Source: Streptomyces sp. NBC_00572 (GTDB lineage Bacteria > Actinomycetota > Actinomycetes > Streptomycetales > Streptomycetaceae). Taken from it: a stretch of DNA of 64,000 nucleotides. The stretch spans positions 1,240,001 through 1,304,000 of the forward strand of contig NZ_JAPENX010000001.1 of NCBI RefSeq assembly GCF_026341815.1, given 5' to 3'. Shown piece after piece: positions 55,433 to 63,786 of this stretch (positions within the stretch are counted from its first letter, which is position 1; each line of letters opens with the position of its first letter). Below the pieces are notes generated by a model. The model ran no database searches. It saw only the letters and a program-made list of their open reading frames with translations, and was not told the origin of the DNA. The translations under genes and the position numbers were made by a program.

Positions 55433-56692
55433 TCAGATCAGGCTCTCCAGGGGCACGGAGGCGTCGGCGAGGGCGTCCGGGTCCACGGCCGTACGGGCCC
55501 GGATGAGCTGCTGGATGGGATCTGTGACGTCCCACACATTCACGTTCATCCCGGCGAGGACCCGGCCGTCCTTGAGCCAGAAGGCGATGAACTCGCGCTT
55601 GCCGGTGTCGCCGCGGACCACGACCTGGTCGTACGTGCCGGGGGGCGCCCAGCCGGAGTACTCCATGCCCAGGTCGTACTGGTCGGAGAAGAAGTAGGGG
55701 ACGCGGTCGTAGGAGACGTGCTGCCCGAGCATGGCGCGGGCGGCGGCCGGGCCGCCGTTGAGGGCGTTGGCCCAGTGCTCGACGCGGAGCCTGGTGCGCA
55801 GCAGCGGGTGGTGGGCGGCCGCCACGTCGCCGGCGGCGTAGACGTCGGGGTCGGAGGTGCGCAGGGACTCGTCGACGGCGATGCCGCCGCCGTCGGCCCG
55901 GTCGACGAGGGCGAGCCCGGAGTTCTCGGCGAGGGCGGTGCGGGGGGCGGCGCCGATCGCGGCGAGCACGGCGTGCGCCGGGTGTTCCTCGCCGTCGTCG
56001 GTGCGGACGGCGAGGACCATGCCGTCCTGGCCGACGATCTCGGTGAGGCGGGCGCCGAAGTGGAAGCGGACGCCGTGGTCGGTGTGGAGGTCGGCGAAGA
56101 GCTGGCCGAGCTCGGGGCCGAGGACCCGGTGGAGCGGGGTGGGGTCGGCCTCGACGACGGTGACCTCGGCGCCGTAGCCGCGGGCGGCGGCGGCTACCTC
56201 CAGGCCGATCCAGCCGCCGCCGGCGATCACCAGGTGGCCGTTGTCCCGGCCGAGGGAGGCGAGGACCTGGCGGAGCCGGTCGGCGTGGGCGAGCCGGCGC
56301 AGATGGTGGACGCCGGCCAGCTCGGTGCCCGGGACGTCGAGGCGGCGCGGTTCGGCGCCGGTGGCGAGGAGCAGCTTGTCGTAGCGGATGACGGTGCCGT
56401 CGCCGAGGCGCACGGTGCGGGCCTCGCGGTCGACGGCGGTGACGGACTGCCCGAGGTGCAGCTCGATGTCGTGGCCCGCGTACCAGGCCGCCTCGTGGAC
56501 GAAGACGCTGTCGCGTTCCTTGGCGCCGGTGAGGTAGCCCTTGGAGAGGGGTGGGCGCTCGTAGGGGTGGTCGCGTTCGTCGCCGATGAGGATCACCCTG
56601 CCGTTGAACCCCTCTGCGCGCAGGGTCTCCGCCGCTTTGGCCCCTGCCAGGCCCCCGCCGACGATGACAAAGGTCTGATCTGCGTCGACCAC
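55433..56692 (-). CDS. FAD-dependent ferredoxin/rubredoxin-type reductase
   Basis: 419 residues of the pyridine nucleotide-disulfide oxidoreductase group. FAD motif VIVGGGLAGAKAAETL, NAD(P)-binding motif VIAGGGWIGLEVAAAA, and the second FAD motif TSDPDVYAAGDVAA are present; the C-terminal domain is of the reductase_C type (WSDQ-like FFSDQYDLGMEYSGWA). It lacks redox cysteines, so it passes electrons from NAD(P)H to a ferredoxin or a P450 or nitrite reductase system. GTG 56692 has GAGGAGG upstream. Just upstream on the same strand are dgt and the sirohydrochlorin chelatase gene. Confidence 0.9.
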   Translation of the reverse strand: MVDADQTFVIVGGGLAGAKAAETLRAEGFNGRVILIGDERDHPYERPPLSKGYLTGAKERDSVFVHEAAWYAGHDIELHLGQSVTAVDREARTVRLGDGTVIRYDKLLLATGAEPRRLDVPGTELAGVHHLRRLAHADRLRQVLASLGRDNGHLVIAGGGWIGLEVAAAARGYGAEVTVVEADPTPLHRVLGPELGQLFADLHTDHGVRFHFGARLTEIVGQDGMVLAVRTDDGEEHPAHAVLAAIGAAPRTALAENSGLALVDRADGGGIAVDESLRTSDPDVYAAGDVAAAHHPLLRTRLRVEHWANALNGGPAAARAMLGQHVSYDRVPYFFSDQYDLGMEYSGWAPPGTYDQVVVRGDTGKREFIAFWLKDGRVLAGMNVNVWDVTDPIQQLIRARTAVDPDALADASVPLESLI

Positions 56693-56822
56693 GTCGTTTC
56701 CTCCTCTTTGCGACCGCTTCCAACCTACGCCCCCGGGCGTTCGTCGGACCGTTCCGCCTCGGGGCGTGCATGCGAGCGTCCCGCACGGACGGTGGTGACG
56801 GAAGAGGGCGACTCGGGAGTGG

Positions 56823-58178
56823 TCAGGAGTGGTGGGGGCGGAGGCCGGCGTGGAGGGCGCGGGCGGAGGCGTCGGTGAGGGAGGCGATCTGGTCGACGAT
56901 GACGCGCTTGCGGGCCCGGTCGTCGCGGGCCTGGTCGAACAGGGAGCGGAACTGGGGTTCGAGTCCGTCGGGGGCGCGGGCGACGAGGGCCTCGGCGAGT
57001 TCGGCGACGACGATGCGCTGGTCGGCGCGGAGGGCCTCCTGCTGGGGGCGCTGCATCACGTACCGGTCGGCGACGGCCTTGAGGACCGCGCACTCGTTAC
57101 GGGTCTCCCGGGGGACGACGAGTTCGGCGCCGTAGCGGGTGAGGCGGCCCGATCCGTACGCCTGGCGGGTGGCGCCCTCGGCGGCGAGGCAGAAGCGGCC
57201 GATGAGCTGGCTGGTGGCGTCCTTGAGGCGGGCCTGTGCGACGGCCGAGCCGTCGTAGCCGTGCGGCCACCACTCCTGGTCGACGAGCCGGTCGAGGGCC
57301 TCGGCGAGCTCCTGCGGGTCGGTGTCCTCGGGGACGTAGCGGCCGATGGCGACGGCCGCGATGTCGGCGCGCTCGGGCTCGGCGAGGAGGAGGTTGGGGT
57401 CGATGTGCCCGGCGTGCAGGCCGTCCTCGAAGTCGTGGACCGAGTAGGCCACGTCGTCGGACCAGTCCATGACCTGGGCTTCGAAACACTTGCGGTCGGC
57501 GGGGGCGCCGCGCCTGATCCATTCGAAGACGGGCAGGTCGTCCTCGTACACGCCGAACTTGGACGAGCCGGGGTCCTCGGGGTGTCCGCCGCGCGGCCAC
57601 GGGTACTTGGTGGCGGCGTCGAGGGTGGCGCGGGTGAGGTTGAGCCCGACGCTGACGAGGTCGCCGTCGGCGTCCTTCACGAAGCGCTTGGGCTCGATGC
57701 GGGTGAGGAGGCGGAGCGACTGGGCGTTCCCCTCGAAGCCGCCGCAGTCCTTGGCGACGTCGTTGAGCGCCTGCTCGCCGTTGTGCCCGAAGGGCGGGTG
57801 GCCCATGTCGTGGGAGAGGCAGGCGGCCTCGACGAGGTCCGGGTCGCAGCCGAGTGCGGCGCCGAGCTCCCGGCCGACCTGGGCGCACTCCAGGGAGTGG
57901 GTGAGCCGCGTGCGAGGGCTGGCGTCCCAGGCGTGGCCCCGGGTGCCGGGGGTGACGACCTGGGTCTTGCCGGCGAGCCTGCGGAGGGCGGCGGAGTGCA
58001 GCACGCGGGCGCGGTCGCGCTGGAAGGCGGTGCGTCCGGGGCGTTTGTCGGGCTCGGCGGCCCAGCGGTCGGTCGCGGCGGAGTCGTAGCCGGGGGTGTC
58101 GGTGGCGTCGGCGATCTCGGTGATGTCGGTGATGTCCGGGCTGCCCTTGGTGTCTGCGCTGTCTGCGATGCCTTCCAT
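56823..58178 (-). CDS. dgt: Deoxyguanosinetriphosphate triphosphohydrolase-like protein
   Basis: 451 residues. HD-domain metal motif: His94 (RLTHSLE), His123-Asp124 ([14 protein letters not shown]) and Asp241 (DWSDDVAYS). The order [26 protein letters not shown] and [10 protein letters not shown] is typical of Dgt-like dNTPases, which cleave dNTPs to nucleoside and triphosphate. The first 45 residues are an acidic, low-complexity extension ([13 protein letters not shown]). ATG 58178 has no clear ribosome site, so the real start may lie slightly inside. In actinobacteria this gene usually neighbours dnaG, as here. Confidence 0.93.
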   Translation of the reverse strand: MEGIADSADTKGSPDITDITEIADATDTPGYDSAATDRWAAEPDKRPGRTAFQRDRARVLHSAALRRLAGKTQVVTPGTRGHAWDASPRTRLTHSLECAQVGRELGAALGCDPDLVEAACLSHDMGHPPFGHNGEQALNDVAKDCGGFEGNAQSLRLLTRIEPKRFVKDADGDLVSVGLNLTRATLDAATKYPWPRGGHPEDPGSSKFGVYEDDLPVFEWIRRGAPADRKCFEAQVMDWSDDVAYSVHDFEDGLHAGHIDPNLLLAEPERADIAAVAIGRYVPEDTDPQELAEALDRLVDQEWWPHGYDGSAVAQARLKDATSQLIGRFCLAAEGATRQAYGSGRLTRYGAELVVPRETRNECAVLKAVADRYVMQRPQQEALRADQRIVVAELAEALVARAPDGLEPQFRSLFDQARDDRARKRVIVDQIASLTDASARALHAGLRPHHS

Positions 58179-58213
58179 GCACCGAAGGTAACCGGAGGGA
58201 CCGACAGAAGCGC

Positions 58214-59062
58214 TCAGACGGCGGCGAGTTCCCGCGCGCGGGTGGTCGTCCGGAGAGCCGTGTCGTAGCGGTGCAGGACCAGGCGGGCGAGGGCCGGGTG
58301 GGCGCCGAGGGGGGCGGAGGCGATCCAGGGGGCGTGGGCGGCGGCGCGGGTGGCGAAGAGGCCGGGGGCGGTGAAGCAGGAGGCGACGGCGACCCGGTGG
58401 CGTCCCCGGGCGGCGAGGGCGCGGACGGCCTCGGACACGGTGGGGGCGGCGGCGGAGGCGTACGCGGGGACGACGGGGACTCCGCCGAGCCGCTCGCCGA
58501 GCAGGGCCGCGATGCGGCGGAGCTCGGCGCCGGAGCGGGGGTCGCGGGACCCGGCGGAGGCCAGGACGACCCCGGCGGCGCCGGAGGTCCCGTCCTCGGG
58601 GGTCCAGCCGGCGTCCGCGAGCCGGTCGGCGAGGGCCTCGACGAGCAGCGGGTGCGCACCGAGTGGCTCGGCCACGCGGGCGCGGAGTCCGGGCACGGCG
58701 GCGAGGGCGGCGGGCAGGTCGTGGGTGACGTGGTGCCCGGGGGCGAAGAGCAGGGGGACGAGCAGGGCGTCGCGGCCCTCGGCGGCGAGCTCGGTGAGGG
58801 TGGCGTCGAGCAGCGGGGCGTTCAGCTCGATGTGCGCGAGCCGTACGTCGAGCCCGGGCCGCAGTTCGCGGACGCGTTCGAGGAGGCGGCCGAGGGTGGC
58901 GCGGGCGCGGAGGTCCCGGCTGCCGTGGCCGACGGCGACGAGGGTGGGTGCGGTCATGGGCGGTCTCGGCGGCGGGAGGTGGCCGAGCTGCTCACCGAGC
59001 TGCTCGGTGATCCTGCCGAGCAGCCCGGCGGCGGTGGCGTACGTGCTGTCCGGCTCCGTCAT
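58214..59062 (-). CDS. Sirohydrochlorin chelatase (CbiX/SirB family)
   Basis: 282 residues. Two CbiX half-domains: the first starts [10 protein letters not shown] (His46) and contains [11 protein letters not shown] (His109/110/113), the second begins [10 protein letters not shown], a weakened copy of the motif. It inserts Fe2+ (or Co2+) into sirohydrochlorin, giving siroheme for nitrite and sulfite reductases. Start may be ATG 59062 or the in-frame ATG 58957, since the first 35 residues are low complexity. A GlnR-box-like element lies 55 bases upstream, fitting a nitrogen-assimilation role. Confidence 0.88.
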   Translation of the reverse strand: MTEPDSTYATAAGLLGRITEQLGEQLGHLPPPRPPMTAPTLVAVGHGSRDLRARATLGRLLERVRELRPGLDVRLAHIELNAPLLDATLTELAAEGRDALLVPLLFAPGHHVTHDLPAALAAVPGLRARVAEPLGAHPLLVEALADRLADAGWTPEDGTSGAAGVVLASAGSRDPRSGAELRRIAALLGERLGGVPVVPAYASAAAPTVSEAVRALAARGRHRVAVASCFTAPGLFATRAAAHAPWIASAPLGAHPALARLVLHRYDTALRTTTRARELAAV

Positions 59063-59116
59063 GCACCGATCCTGCGGGTCGCAGGTTGCCTGCCCGTTGC
59101 GCGGGGGTCACGACTG

Positions 59117-59154
59117 TTTTCCGTGCCCTCACGTGGGTGTTTCCGTGACCTCAC
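59117..59154 (-). promoter_or_regulatory. GlnR-box-like element upstream of the chelatase gene
   Basis: Reading the minus strand: GTGAG, 6 bases, GAAAC, 6 bases, GTGAG, 6 bases, GAAAA. The published Streptomyces GlnR box is gTnAc-n6-GaAAc-n6-GtnAC-n6-GAAAc, so spacing is exact and about 17 of the 18 informative positions are met except the last C of the a-sites and b2. The two halves form 16-base direct repeats 22 bases apart. Confidence 0.65.
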
Positions 59155-59155
59155 G

Positions 59156-59196
59156 CGCGTGCCCCGCCGGATGTCAGGCATCCGGCGGGGCACGCG
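59156..59196. terminator. Strong hairpin terminator after GNAT gene
   Basis: Perfect 18-base arms CGCGTGCCCCGCCGGATG (59156-59173) and CATCCGGCGGGGCACGCG (59179-59196) with a 5-base loop. It begins four bases past the GNAT stop and abuts the GlnR-like element. Confidence 0.9.
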
Positions 59197-59199
59197 GTG

Positions 59200-59886
59200 T
59201 CAGGCGTCGAGCCAGACGCGGAGCGGGCCGGCCTCCTGGAATCCGGCGGCGAGGGCGGCGGTCAGGTCGTCTCCGGACTCGTAGCCGACGACCGGGCGGT
59301 CGTCGGGGACGGCGGCGAGGACGCCCGCCCACACGAAGGACTGGGGGGTGTCACCGGTGGTGAAGACGTTGGAGACGCCGGTGACGCGGGCGCTCGCGCT
59401 GAGGACGGCCCCGCCCAGGATCGTGCCGTCGGCCGCCCGGCCCACGAGCACGGTGGTCGCGGGGTCGTCGAGGAGTTCGGGGCGGAAGAGGGCCGCTTCG
59501 TCGGCGTCGCCGTCGCTCCAGGCGAGGGCCCAGGCGGCGAGCTCCTCCGGGGTGCGGACGGCGCTGTGTCCCGCGGTGACCGGGAGGCCCGGGAGGCCCG
59601 CCGGGCGGTGGATCCAGCTGGCCTCGAAGAGGAGACGGAAGCCCTCGGCCGCGAGGTCGAGGCGGGCGTAGCTGTCCTTCACCGAGGCACCGGGGGTGGT
59701 GCGGTCGATGCCGTTCAGGACGTCCTTGACGTCCGCGTCCTCGGTCAGCGTCACCGCGTCCGGGTAGTAGAGCGGGGTGCGGCGGGTGCTGGTCCAGGCG
59801 CGGGGGCCGAAGGTGCCGGGGTGGCCGTGGGCGGCACACATGGCCTGGCACCACTCGGCGTTGTTGCGGACGGCATCGATGATCAT
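59200..59886 (-). CDS. GNAT-like acetyltransferase, uncharacterised
   Basis: 228 residues. The N-terminal half (WCQAMCAAHGHPGTFGPRAWTS, TPLYYPDAVTL) and the C-terminal GNAT-like fold (GGAVLSASARVTGVSNVF, then VGYESGDDLTAALAAGFQEAGPLRVWL) match a group of actinobacterial proteins with a divergent acetyl-CoA site; the usual Q/RxxGxG/A loop is not clear. Substrate and activity unknown. ATG 59886 is the only sensible start. Expressed alone, with a strong terminator after it. Confidence 0.7.
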   Translation of the reverse strand: MIIDAVRNNAEWCQAMCAAHGHPGTFGPRAWTSTRRTPLYYPDAVTLTEDADVKDVLNGIDRTTPGASVKDSYARLDLAAEGFRLLFEASWIHRPAGLPGLPVTAGHSAVRTPEELAAWALAWSDGDADEAALFRPELLDDPATTVLVGRAADGTILGGAVLSASARVTGVSNVFTTGDTPQSFVWAGVLAAVPDDRPVVGYESGDDLTAALAAGFQEAGPLRVWLDA

Positions 59887-59946
59887 GCGCGGATCGTACG
59901 GGCGGTTCTTCTTTTCCTCTCCTCATTTCTTCCACTCTTCCGCTTC

Positions 59947-59964
59947 ACGGAATATCTTTTCCGT
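59947..59964. promoter_or_regulatory. Dyad directly before the aquaporin-family start
   Basis: ACGGAA (59947-59952), six bases, TTCCGT (59959-59964), perfect, one base before the ATG at 59966. It lies in a patch richer in A/T than its surroundings. A repressor dimer bound here would block start or translation. No regulator gene is adjacent. Confidence 0.5.
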
Positions 59965-59965
59965 T

Positions 59966-60688
59966 ATGAGAATGCCCCCGCCCGCGCTCCCCCGGCGCGT
60001 CGCCGCCGAGTTCATCGGAACCGGCTCCCTCGTCGCCGTCATCGTCGGCTCCGGCATCCGCGCCGACTCCCTGAGCCAGGACATCGGCGTCCGGCTGCTC
60101 GCCAACGCCGCCGCCTCCGCCATCGGTCTCGGGCTGCTCATCGCCCTCATCGGCCCGCTCTCCGGCGCCCACTTCAACCCCGTCGTGACCCTCTCCGAGT
60201 GGTGGACCCGGCGCCCCGAGCGCGGGGGACGCGAGGCACTCGCCTACATCGGCGCCCAGCTCGCCGGAGCCGTCGCGGGCGCCCTGCTCGCCGAGGCGAT
60301 GTTCGGGCGGGCGCCCGGTGCCTGGGCCACCGAGTCGCGTTCGGCGCTCCACCTCCTGCTCGGCGAGGCCGTCGCCACCGCCGGACTCGTCCTCGTCGTC
60401 CAGGGCCTGCGCCACATCGGCCGTCCCGGCCTCGCCCCCGTCGCGGTCGCGGGCTACATCGGCGCGGCGATCTGGTTCACCTCCTCCGGCGCCTTCGCCA
60501 ACCCGGCCGCCACCGTCGGCCGCTCCCTCTCCGACTCCTTCACCGGCATCGCCCCCGCCTCCGTGCCCGCCTTCGCCGCCGCCCAGATGCTCGGCATGCT
60601 GCTCGGGATGGCCCTGGCCGGTGTGTTGTACGGAACACGCGGGGCGTCCGGTGAACCGAATCCCGCCGATGCGCGTCGGACGAGGTGA
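59966..60688 (+). CDS. MIP/aquaporin family channel
   Basis: 240 residues with six helices and two half-helix motifs: NPV in GAHFNPVVTLSEW and NPA in GAFANPAATVGRS. The first motif deviates from NPA, as in many bacterial aquaporins and metalloid channels. It would conduct water, glycerol or small neutral solutes such as arsenite; no ars or glp genes flank it, so the solute is open. ATG 59966 lacks a ribosome site. It is separated from the SanA-like gene by 38 bases. Confidence 0.85.
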   Translation: MRMPPPALPRRVAAEFIGTGSLVAVIVGSGIRADSLSQDIGVRLLANAAASAIGLGLLIALIGPLSGAHFNPVVTLSEWWTRRPERGGREALAYIGAQLAGAVAGALLAEAMFGRAPGAWATESRSALHLLLGEAVATAGLVLVVQGLRHIGRPGLAPVAVAGYIGAAIWFTSSGAFANPAATVGRSLSDSFTGIAPASVPAFAAAQMLGMLLGMALAGVLYGTRGASGEPNPADARRTR

Positions 60689-60726
60689 CAGACCGACACC
60701 CGCCCGCACTCCCCGGAGGTTCCCGC

Positions 60727-61413
60727 ATGCCGGCACGGCTCACCCGGCTGATCCCCCGCACCACCCGGGCCCGCCGCCGTACCGTCCAGGCCGTGATGCT
60801 GGGCGCCGTCCTCGCGCTCACCCCCGTCACCTGGATGCACACCGCCGCCGCCGGGAAGCTCCGTACCACCGCCGACGTGCCCGCCCGGGACGTCGCCGTC
60901 GTCTTCGGCGCCGGACTGTGGAAGGGGCGCCCCACCCCGTACCTCGCGCACCGGCTCGACACGGCCGCCGAGCTGTACCGGACGGGCAAGGTCCGGGTCC
61001 TGCTCGTCACCGGCGACAACAGCAGGACCGCATACGACGAACCCAGCGCCATGCGCACGTACCTCACCGCGCGCGGGGTGCCGGACGGGCGGATCGTCAG
61101 CGACTACGCGGGCTTCGACACCTGGGACTCCTGCGTCCGGGCCAAGAAGGTCTTCGGCGTCGACCGGGCCGTCCTCGTCACCCAGGACTTCCACATCAAG
61201 CGGGCCGTGGCCCTGTGCGGGCGGGCGGGCGTCGACTCGTACGGCGTCGGGGTCCCCGAACCCCACGACCGCACCTGGTACTACGGCACCACCCGCGAAC
61301 TGTTCGCCGCCGGCAAGGCCTCCCTCGACGCCGCCCTGCGGCCCGATCCGCAGTTCCTCGGCCCGGAGGAGAAGGGCGTCACCGAGGCTCTGGCCTCACC
61401 TCGGAGGCCGTAG
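60727..61413 (+). CDS. SanA/YdcF (DUF218) family membrane protein
   Basis: 228 residues. One N-terminal helix (AVMLGAVLALTPVTWMHTAAAG) then a DUF218 domain with DVAVVFGAGLWKGRPTPYLAHRLDTAAELY, VLLVTGDNSRT and VTQDFHIKRAVALC. The family includes E. coli SanA, which supports vancomycin exclusion at the envelope, but the biochemical role is unsettled. ATG 60727 has GGAGG seven bases upstream. An alternative GTG at 60685 would overlap the MIP stop; the ribosome site favours 60727. Confidence 0.87.
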   Translation: MPARLTRLIPRTTRARRRTVQAVMLGAVLALTPVTWMHTAAAGKLRTTADVPARDVAVVFGAGLWKGRPTPYLAHRLDTAAELYRTGKVRVLLVTGDNSRTAYDEPSAMRTYLTARGVPDGRIVSDYAGFDTWDSCVRAKKVFGVDRAVLVTQDFHIKRAVALCGRAGVDSYGVGVPEPHDRTWYYGTTRELFAAGKASLDAALRPDPQFLGPEEKGVTEALASPRRP

Positions 61414-61439
61414 CGAACGGAGGGCATGGCACCGCGCCC

Positions 61440-61477
61440 GTAATGAGCGGTGCCGCCCCGCGTAACACGGCCGACGC
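61440..61477 (+). promoter_or_regulatory. Partial GlnR-box-like element upstream of nitrate reductase gene
   Basis: GTAAT (61440) and GTAAC (61462) are 22 bases apart, as the two a-sites of a GlnR box should be. The b-sites fit poorly (TGCCG at 61451, GACGC at 61473). A weak match, noted because the gene is a nitrate-assimilation gene. Confidence 0.35.
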
Positions 61478-61488
61478 ACGCTGACCGT

Positions 61489-63597
61489 ATGTCCGAGGTC
61501 ACCGCCGTACCCACCCACTGCCCCTACTGCGCCCTGCAGTGCGGCATGTCGCTCCGCCCCACCGGCGTCCCGGAGCTGCCCGCCGAGGTGGTCGACCGGA
61601 CCGACTTCCCCGTCAACCGGGGCGCGCTGTGCGGCAAGGGCCGCACCGCCCCCTCCGTACTCTCCTCCCGGGTCCGGCTCACCGAGCCCCTGGTCCGATG
61701 CCCTGACACGGGGGTCCTGACGCCCGCGTCCTGGGAGGAGGCACTCGCCGCCGTCGCCGACGGGCTGCGCCGGACCCGCGCCGACCACGGTCCCGATGCC
61801 GTGGGGGTCTTCGGCGGCGGCGGCCTCACCAACGAGAAGGCGTACACGCTGGGGAAGTTCGCCCGGCTCGTCCTCGGCACCTCGCAGATCGACTACAACG
61901 GCCGCTTCTGCATGTCGTCGGCGGCCGCCGCGCACGGCAGGGCCTTCGGTCTCGACCGGGGACTCCCCTTCCCCCTGGAGGACATCCCGAAGACCGGCTG
62001 CGTGATCCTCGTCGGCTCCAACCTGGCCGAGACCATGCCGCCCGCGCTGCGCTACCTCACCGAGCTGAAGGAGAACGGCGGAAAGCTGATCGTCATCGAT
62101 CCGCGCCGCACCCGGACCGCCGAACAGGCCGACCTCCACCTCGCGCCGCGCCCCGGCACCGACCTGGCGCTCGCCCTCGGCATGCTGCACCTCGTCGTCG
62201 CCGAGGGGCGCGTCGACGAGGAGTTCGTCGCGACCCGCACCTCCGGCTGGGAGGCCGCGCGCGCCGGGGCCATGTCCCACTGGCCCGAGCAGGTCGAGCG
62301 CATCACCGGCGTGTCGGTGCCCCTGCTCCGGGAGGCCGTCGGCCTGTTCTCCGACGCCGACACCGGCATGGTGCTGACCGCGCGCGGCCCCGAGCAGCAG
62401 TCCAAGGGCACCGACACCGTCGGCGCCTGGATCAACCTCTGCCTGGCCACCGGCAAGGCGGGCCGGCCGCTCAGCGGCTACGGCTGCCTCACCGGCCAGG
62501 GCAACGGCCAGGGCGGCCGCGAGCACGGCCAGAAGGCCGACCAGCTCCCCGGCTACCGCAAGCTCGACGACCCGGCCGCACGCGCGCACGTGGCCGGGGT
62601 CTGGGGCGTGCCCCCCGAGTCGCTGCCCGGTCCCGGGCGGAGCGCGTACGAGCTCCTCGACGCGCTCGGCGGCGACGTGAAGTCCCTGCTCCTCATGGGC
62701 TCCAACCCGGTCGTCTCGGCGCCCCGCGCCGCGCACATCGAGGGACGGCTGCGCTCGCTCGACTTCCTCGCCGTCGCGGACGTGGTGCTCTCCGAGACCG
62801 CCGCGCTCGCCGATGTCGTCCTGCCCGTCACCCAGTGGGCGGAGGAGACCGGCACCATGACCAACCTGGAGGGCCGGGTACTGCTCCGCCGACGTGCCCT
62901 CACCCCGCCCGCCGGGGTCCGCAGCGACCTGGAGGTACTGCACGCGCTCGCCGGACTCCTCGGCTGGGAGAAGGGTTTCCCCGCCGAGCCGGAGGAGGTC
63001 TTCGACGAGCTGCGCCGGGCCTCGGCCGGCGGTCCCGCCGACTACTCGGGCATCGACTACCGGCGGATCGAGGACGAGCAGGGAGTCTTCTGGCCCTGCC
63101 CCGAGACCCCGGAGGGCACCGAGTCCCACCCGGGGACGCCCCGGCTGTTCCTGGACCGGTTCGCGACCCCCGACGGGCGGGCCCGGTTCGTGCCGGTGGT
63201 GCACCGGGCGGCGGCCGAGGAGACGGACGCCGAGTACCCCGTCGTCCTCACCACCGGCCGGGTCGTGTCCCAGTACCAGTCGGGCGCCCAGACCCGGCGG
63301 GTCGACGAGCTGAACGCGGCGGCCCCCGGCCCCTTCGTGGAGCTCCACCCCCGGGTCGCCGAGCGGCTCGGAGTGGCCGAGGGCGAGCGGATCGCGGTGG
63401 TCTCGCGGCGCGGCCGGGCCGTCGCACCGGCCCGGATCACCACCGCCATCCGGCCGGACACCGTCTTCATGCCGTTCCACTGGGCGGGCGAGGGCCGGGC
63501 CAACACCCTGGTGAACCCGGCGCTCGACCCGATCTCCCGGATGCCCGAGTTCAAGGTGTGCGCGGTGCGCCTGGAGCGCGCGGGCAACGACGCCTAG
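61489..63597 (+). CDS. nasA: Assimilatory nitrate reductase, molybdopterin catalytic subunit
   Basis: 702 residues of the DMSO reductase family, NasA/NarB type, cytoplasmic with no Tat signal. The N-terminal 4Fe-4S site is Cys11, Cys14, Cys18 and Cys48; the likely Mo ligand is Cys141 (NGRFCMSS). NEKAYTLGKFARLVLG, GWEAARAGAM and the C-terminal molydop_binding domain (TTGRVVSQYQSGAQTRR, FHWAGEGRANTLVNPA) complete it. It reduces nitrate to nitrite, with electrons from ferredoxin or a reductase. Matches S. coelicolor NasA (SCO2473) by memory. A formate dehydrogenase-like role is less likely. Confidence 0.88.
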   Translation: MSEVTAVPTHCPYCALQCGMSLRPTGVPELPAEVVDRTDFPVNRGALCGKGRTAPSVLSSRVRLTEPLVRCPDTGVLTPASWEEALAAVADGLRRTRADHGPDAVGVFGGGGLTNEKAYTLGKFARLVLGTSQIDYNGRFCMSSAAAAHGRAFGLDRGLPFPLEDIPKTGCVILVGSNLAETMPPALRYLTELKENGGKLIVIDPRRTRTAEQADLHLAPRPGTDLALALGMLHLVVAEGRVDEEFVATRTSGWEAARAGAMSHWPEQVERITGVSVPLLREAVGLFSDADTGMVLTARGPEQQSKGTDTVGAWINLCLATGKAGRPLSGYGCLTGQGNGQGGREHGQKADQLPGYRKLDDPAARAHVAGVWGVPPESLPGPGRSAYELLDALGGDVKSLLLMGSNPVVSAPRAAHIEGRLRSLDFLAVADVVLSETAALADVVLPVTQWAEETGTMTNLEGRVLLRRRALTPPAGVRSDLEVLHALAGLLGWEKGFPAEPEEVFDELRRASAGGPADYSGIDYRRIEDEQGVFWPCPETPEGTESHPGTPRLFLDRFATPDGRARFVPVVHRAAAEETDAEYPVVLTTGRVVSQYQSGAQTRRVDELNAAAPGPFVELHPRVAERLGVAEGERIAVVSRRGRAVAPARITTAIRPDTVFMPFHWAGEGRANTLVNPALDPISRMPEFKVCAVRLERAGNDA

Positions 63598-63605
63598 GCC
63601 GCGTT

Positions 63606-63647
63606 CGGAGAGCCGCGCCCGGCCCGCGGGCCGGGCGCGGCTCTCCG
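63606..63647. terminator. 42-base perfect palindrome, terminator
   Basis: Each half is 21 bases (63606-63626 and 63627-63647), starting CGGAGAGCCGCGCCCGGCCC and mirrored exactly. It lies 8 bases past the nasA stop. The hairpin has no spacer, so the loop must come from the centre, and no T-run follows. Confidence 0.88.
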
Positions 63648-63786
63648 GACGTGGTGTACGCGCCCGTACTCCCCCGGGAGTAATCGCCACGGCGCACCGC
63701 CCCCGGCAGTACCCCCCACCTCGGCCGTCAGCGCGACGTATCGCCCTCCGCGCGGCGGGAATCTGGGATCGACCCGAAGAGGATCG

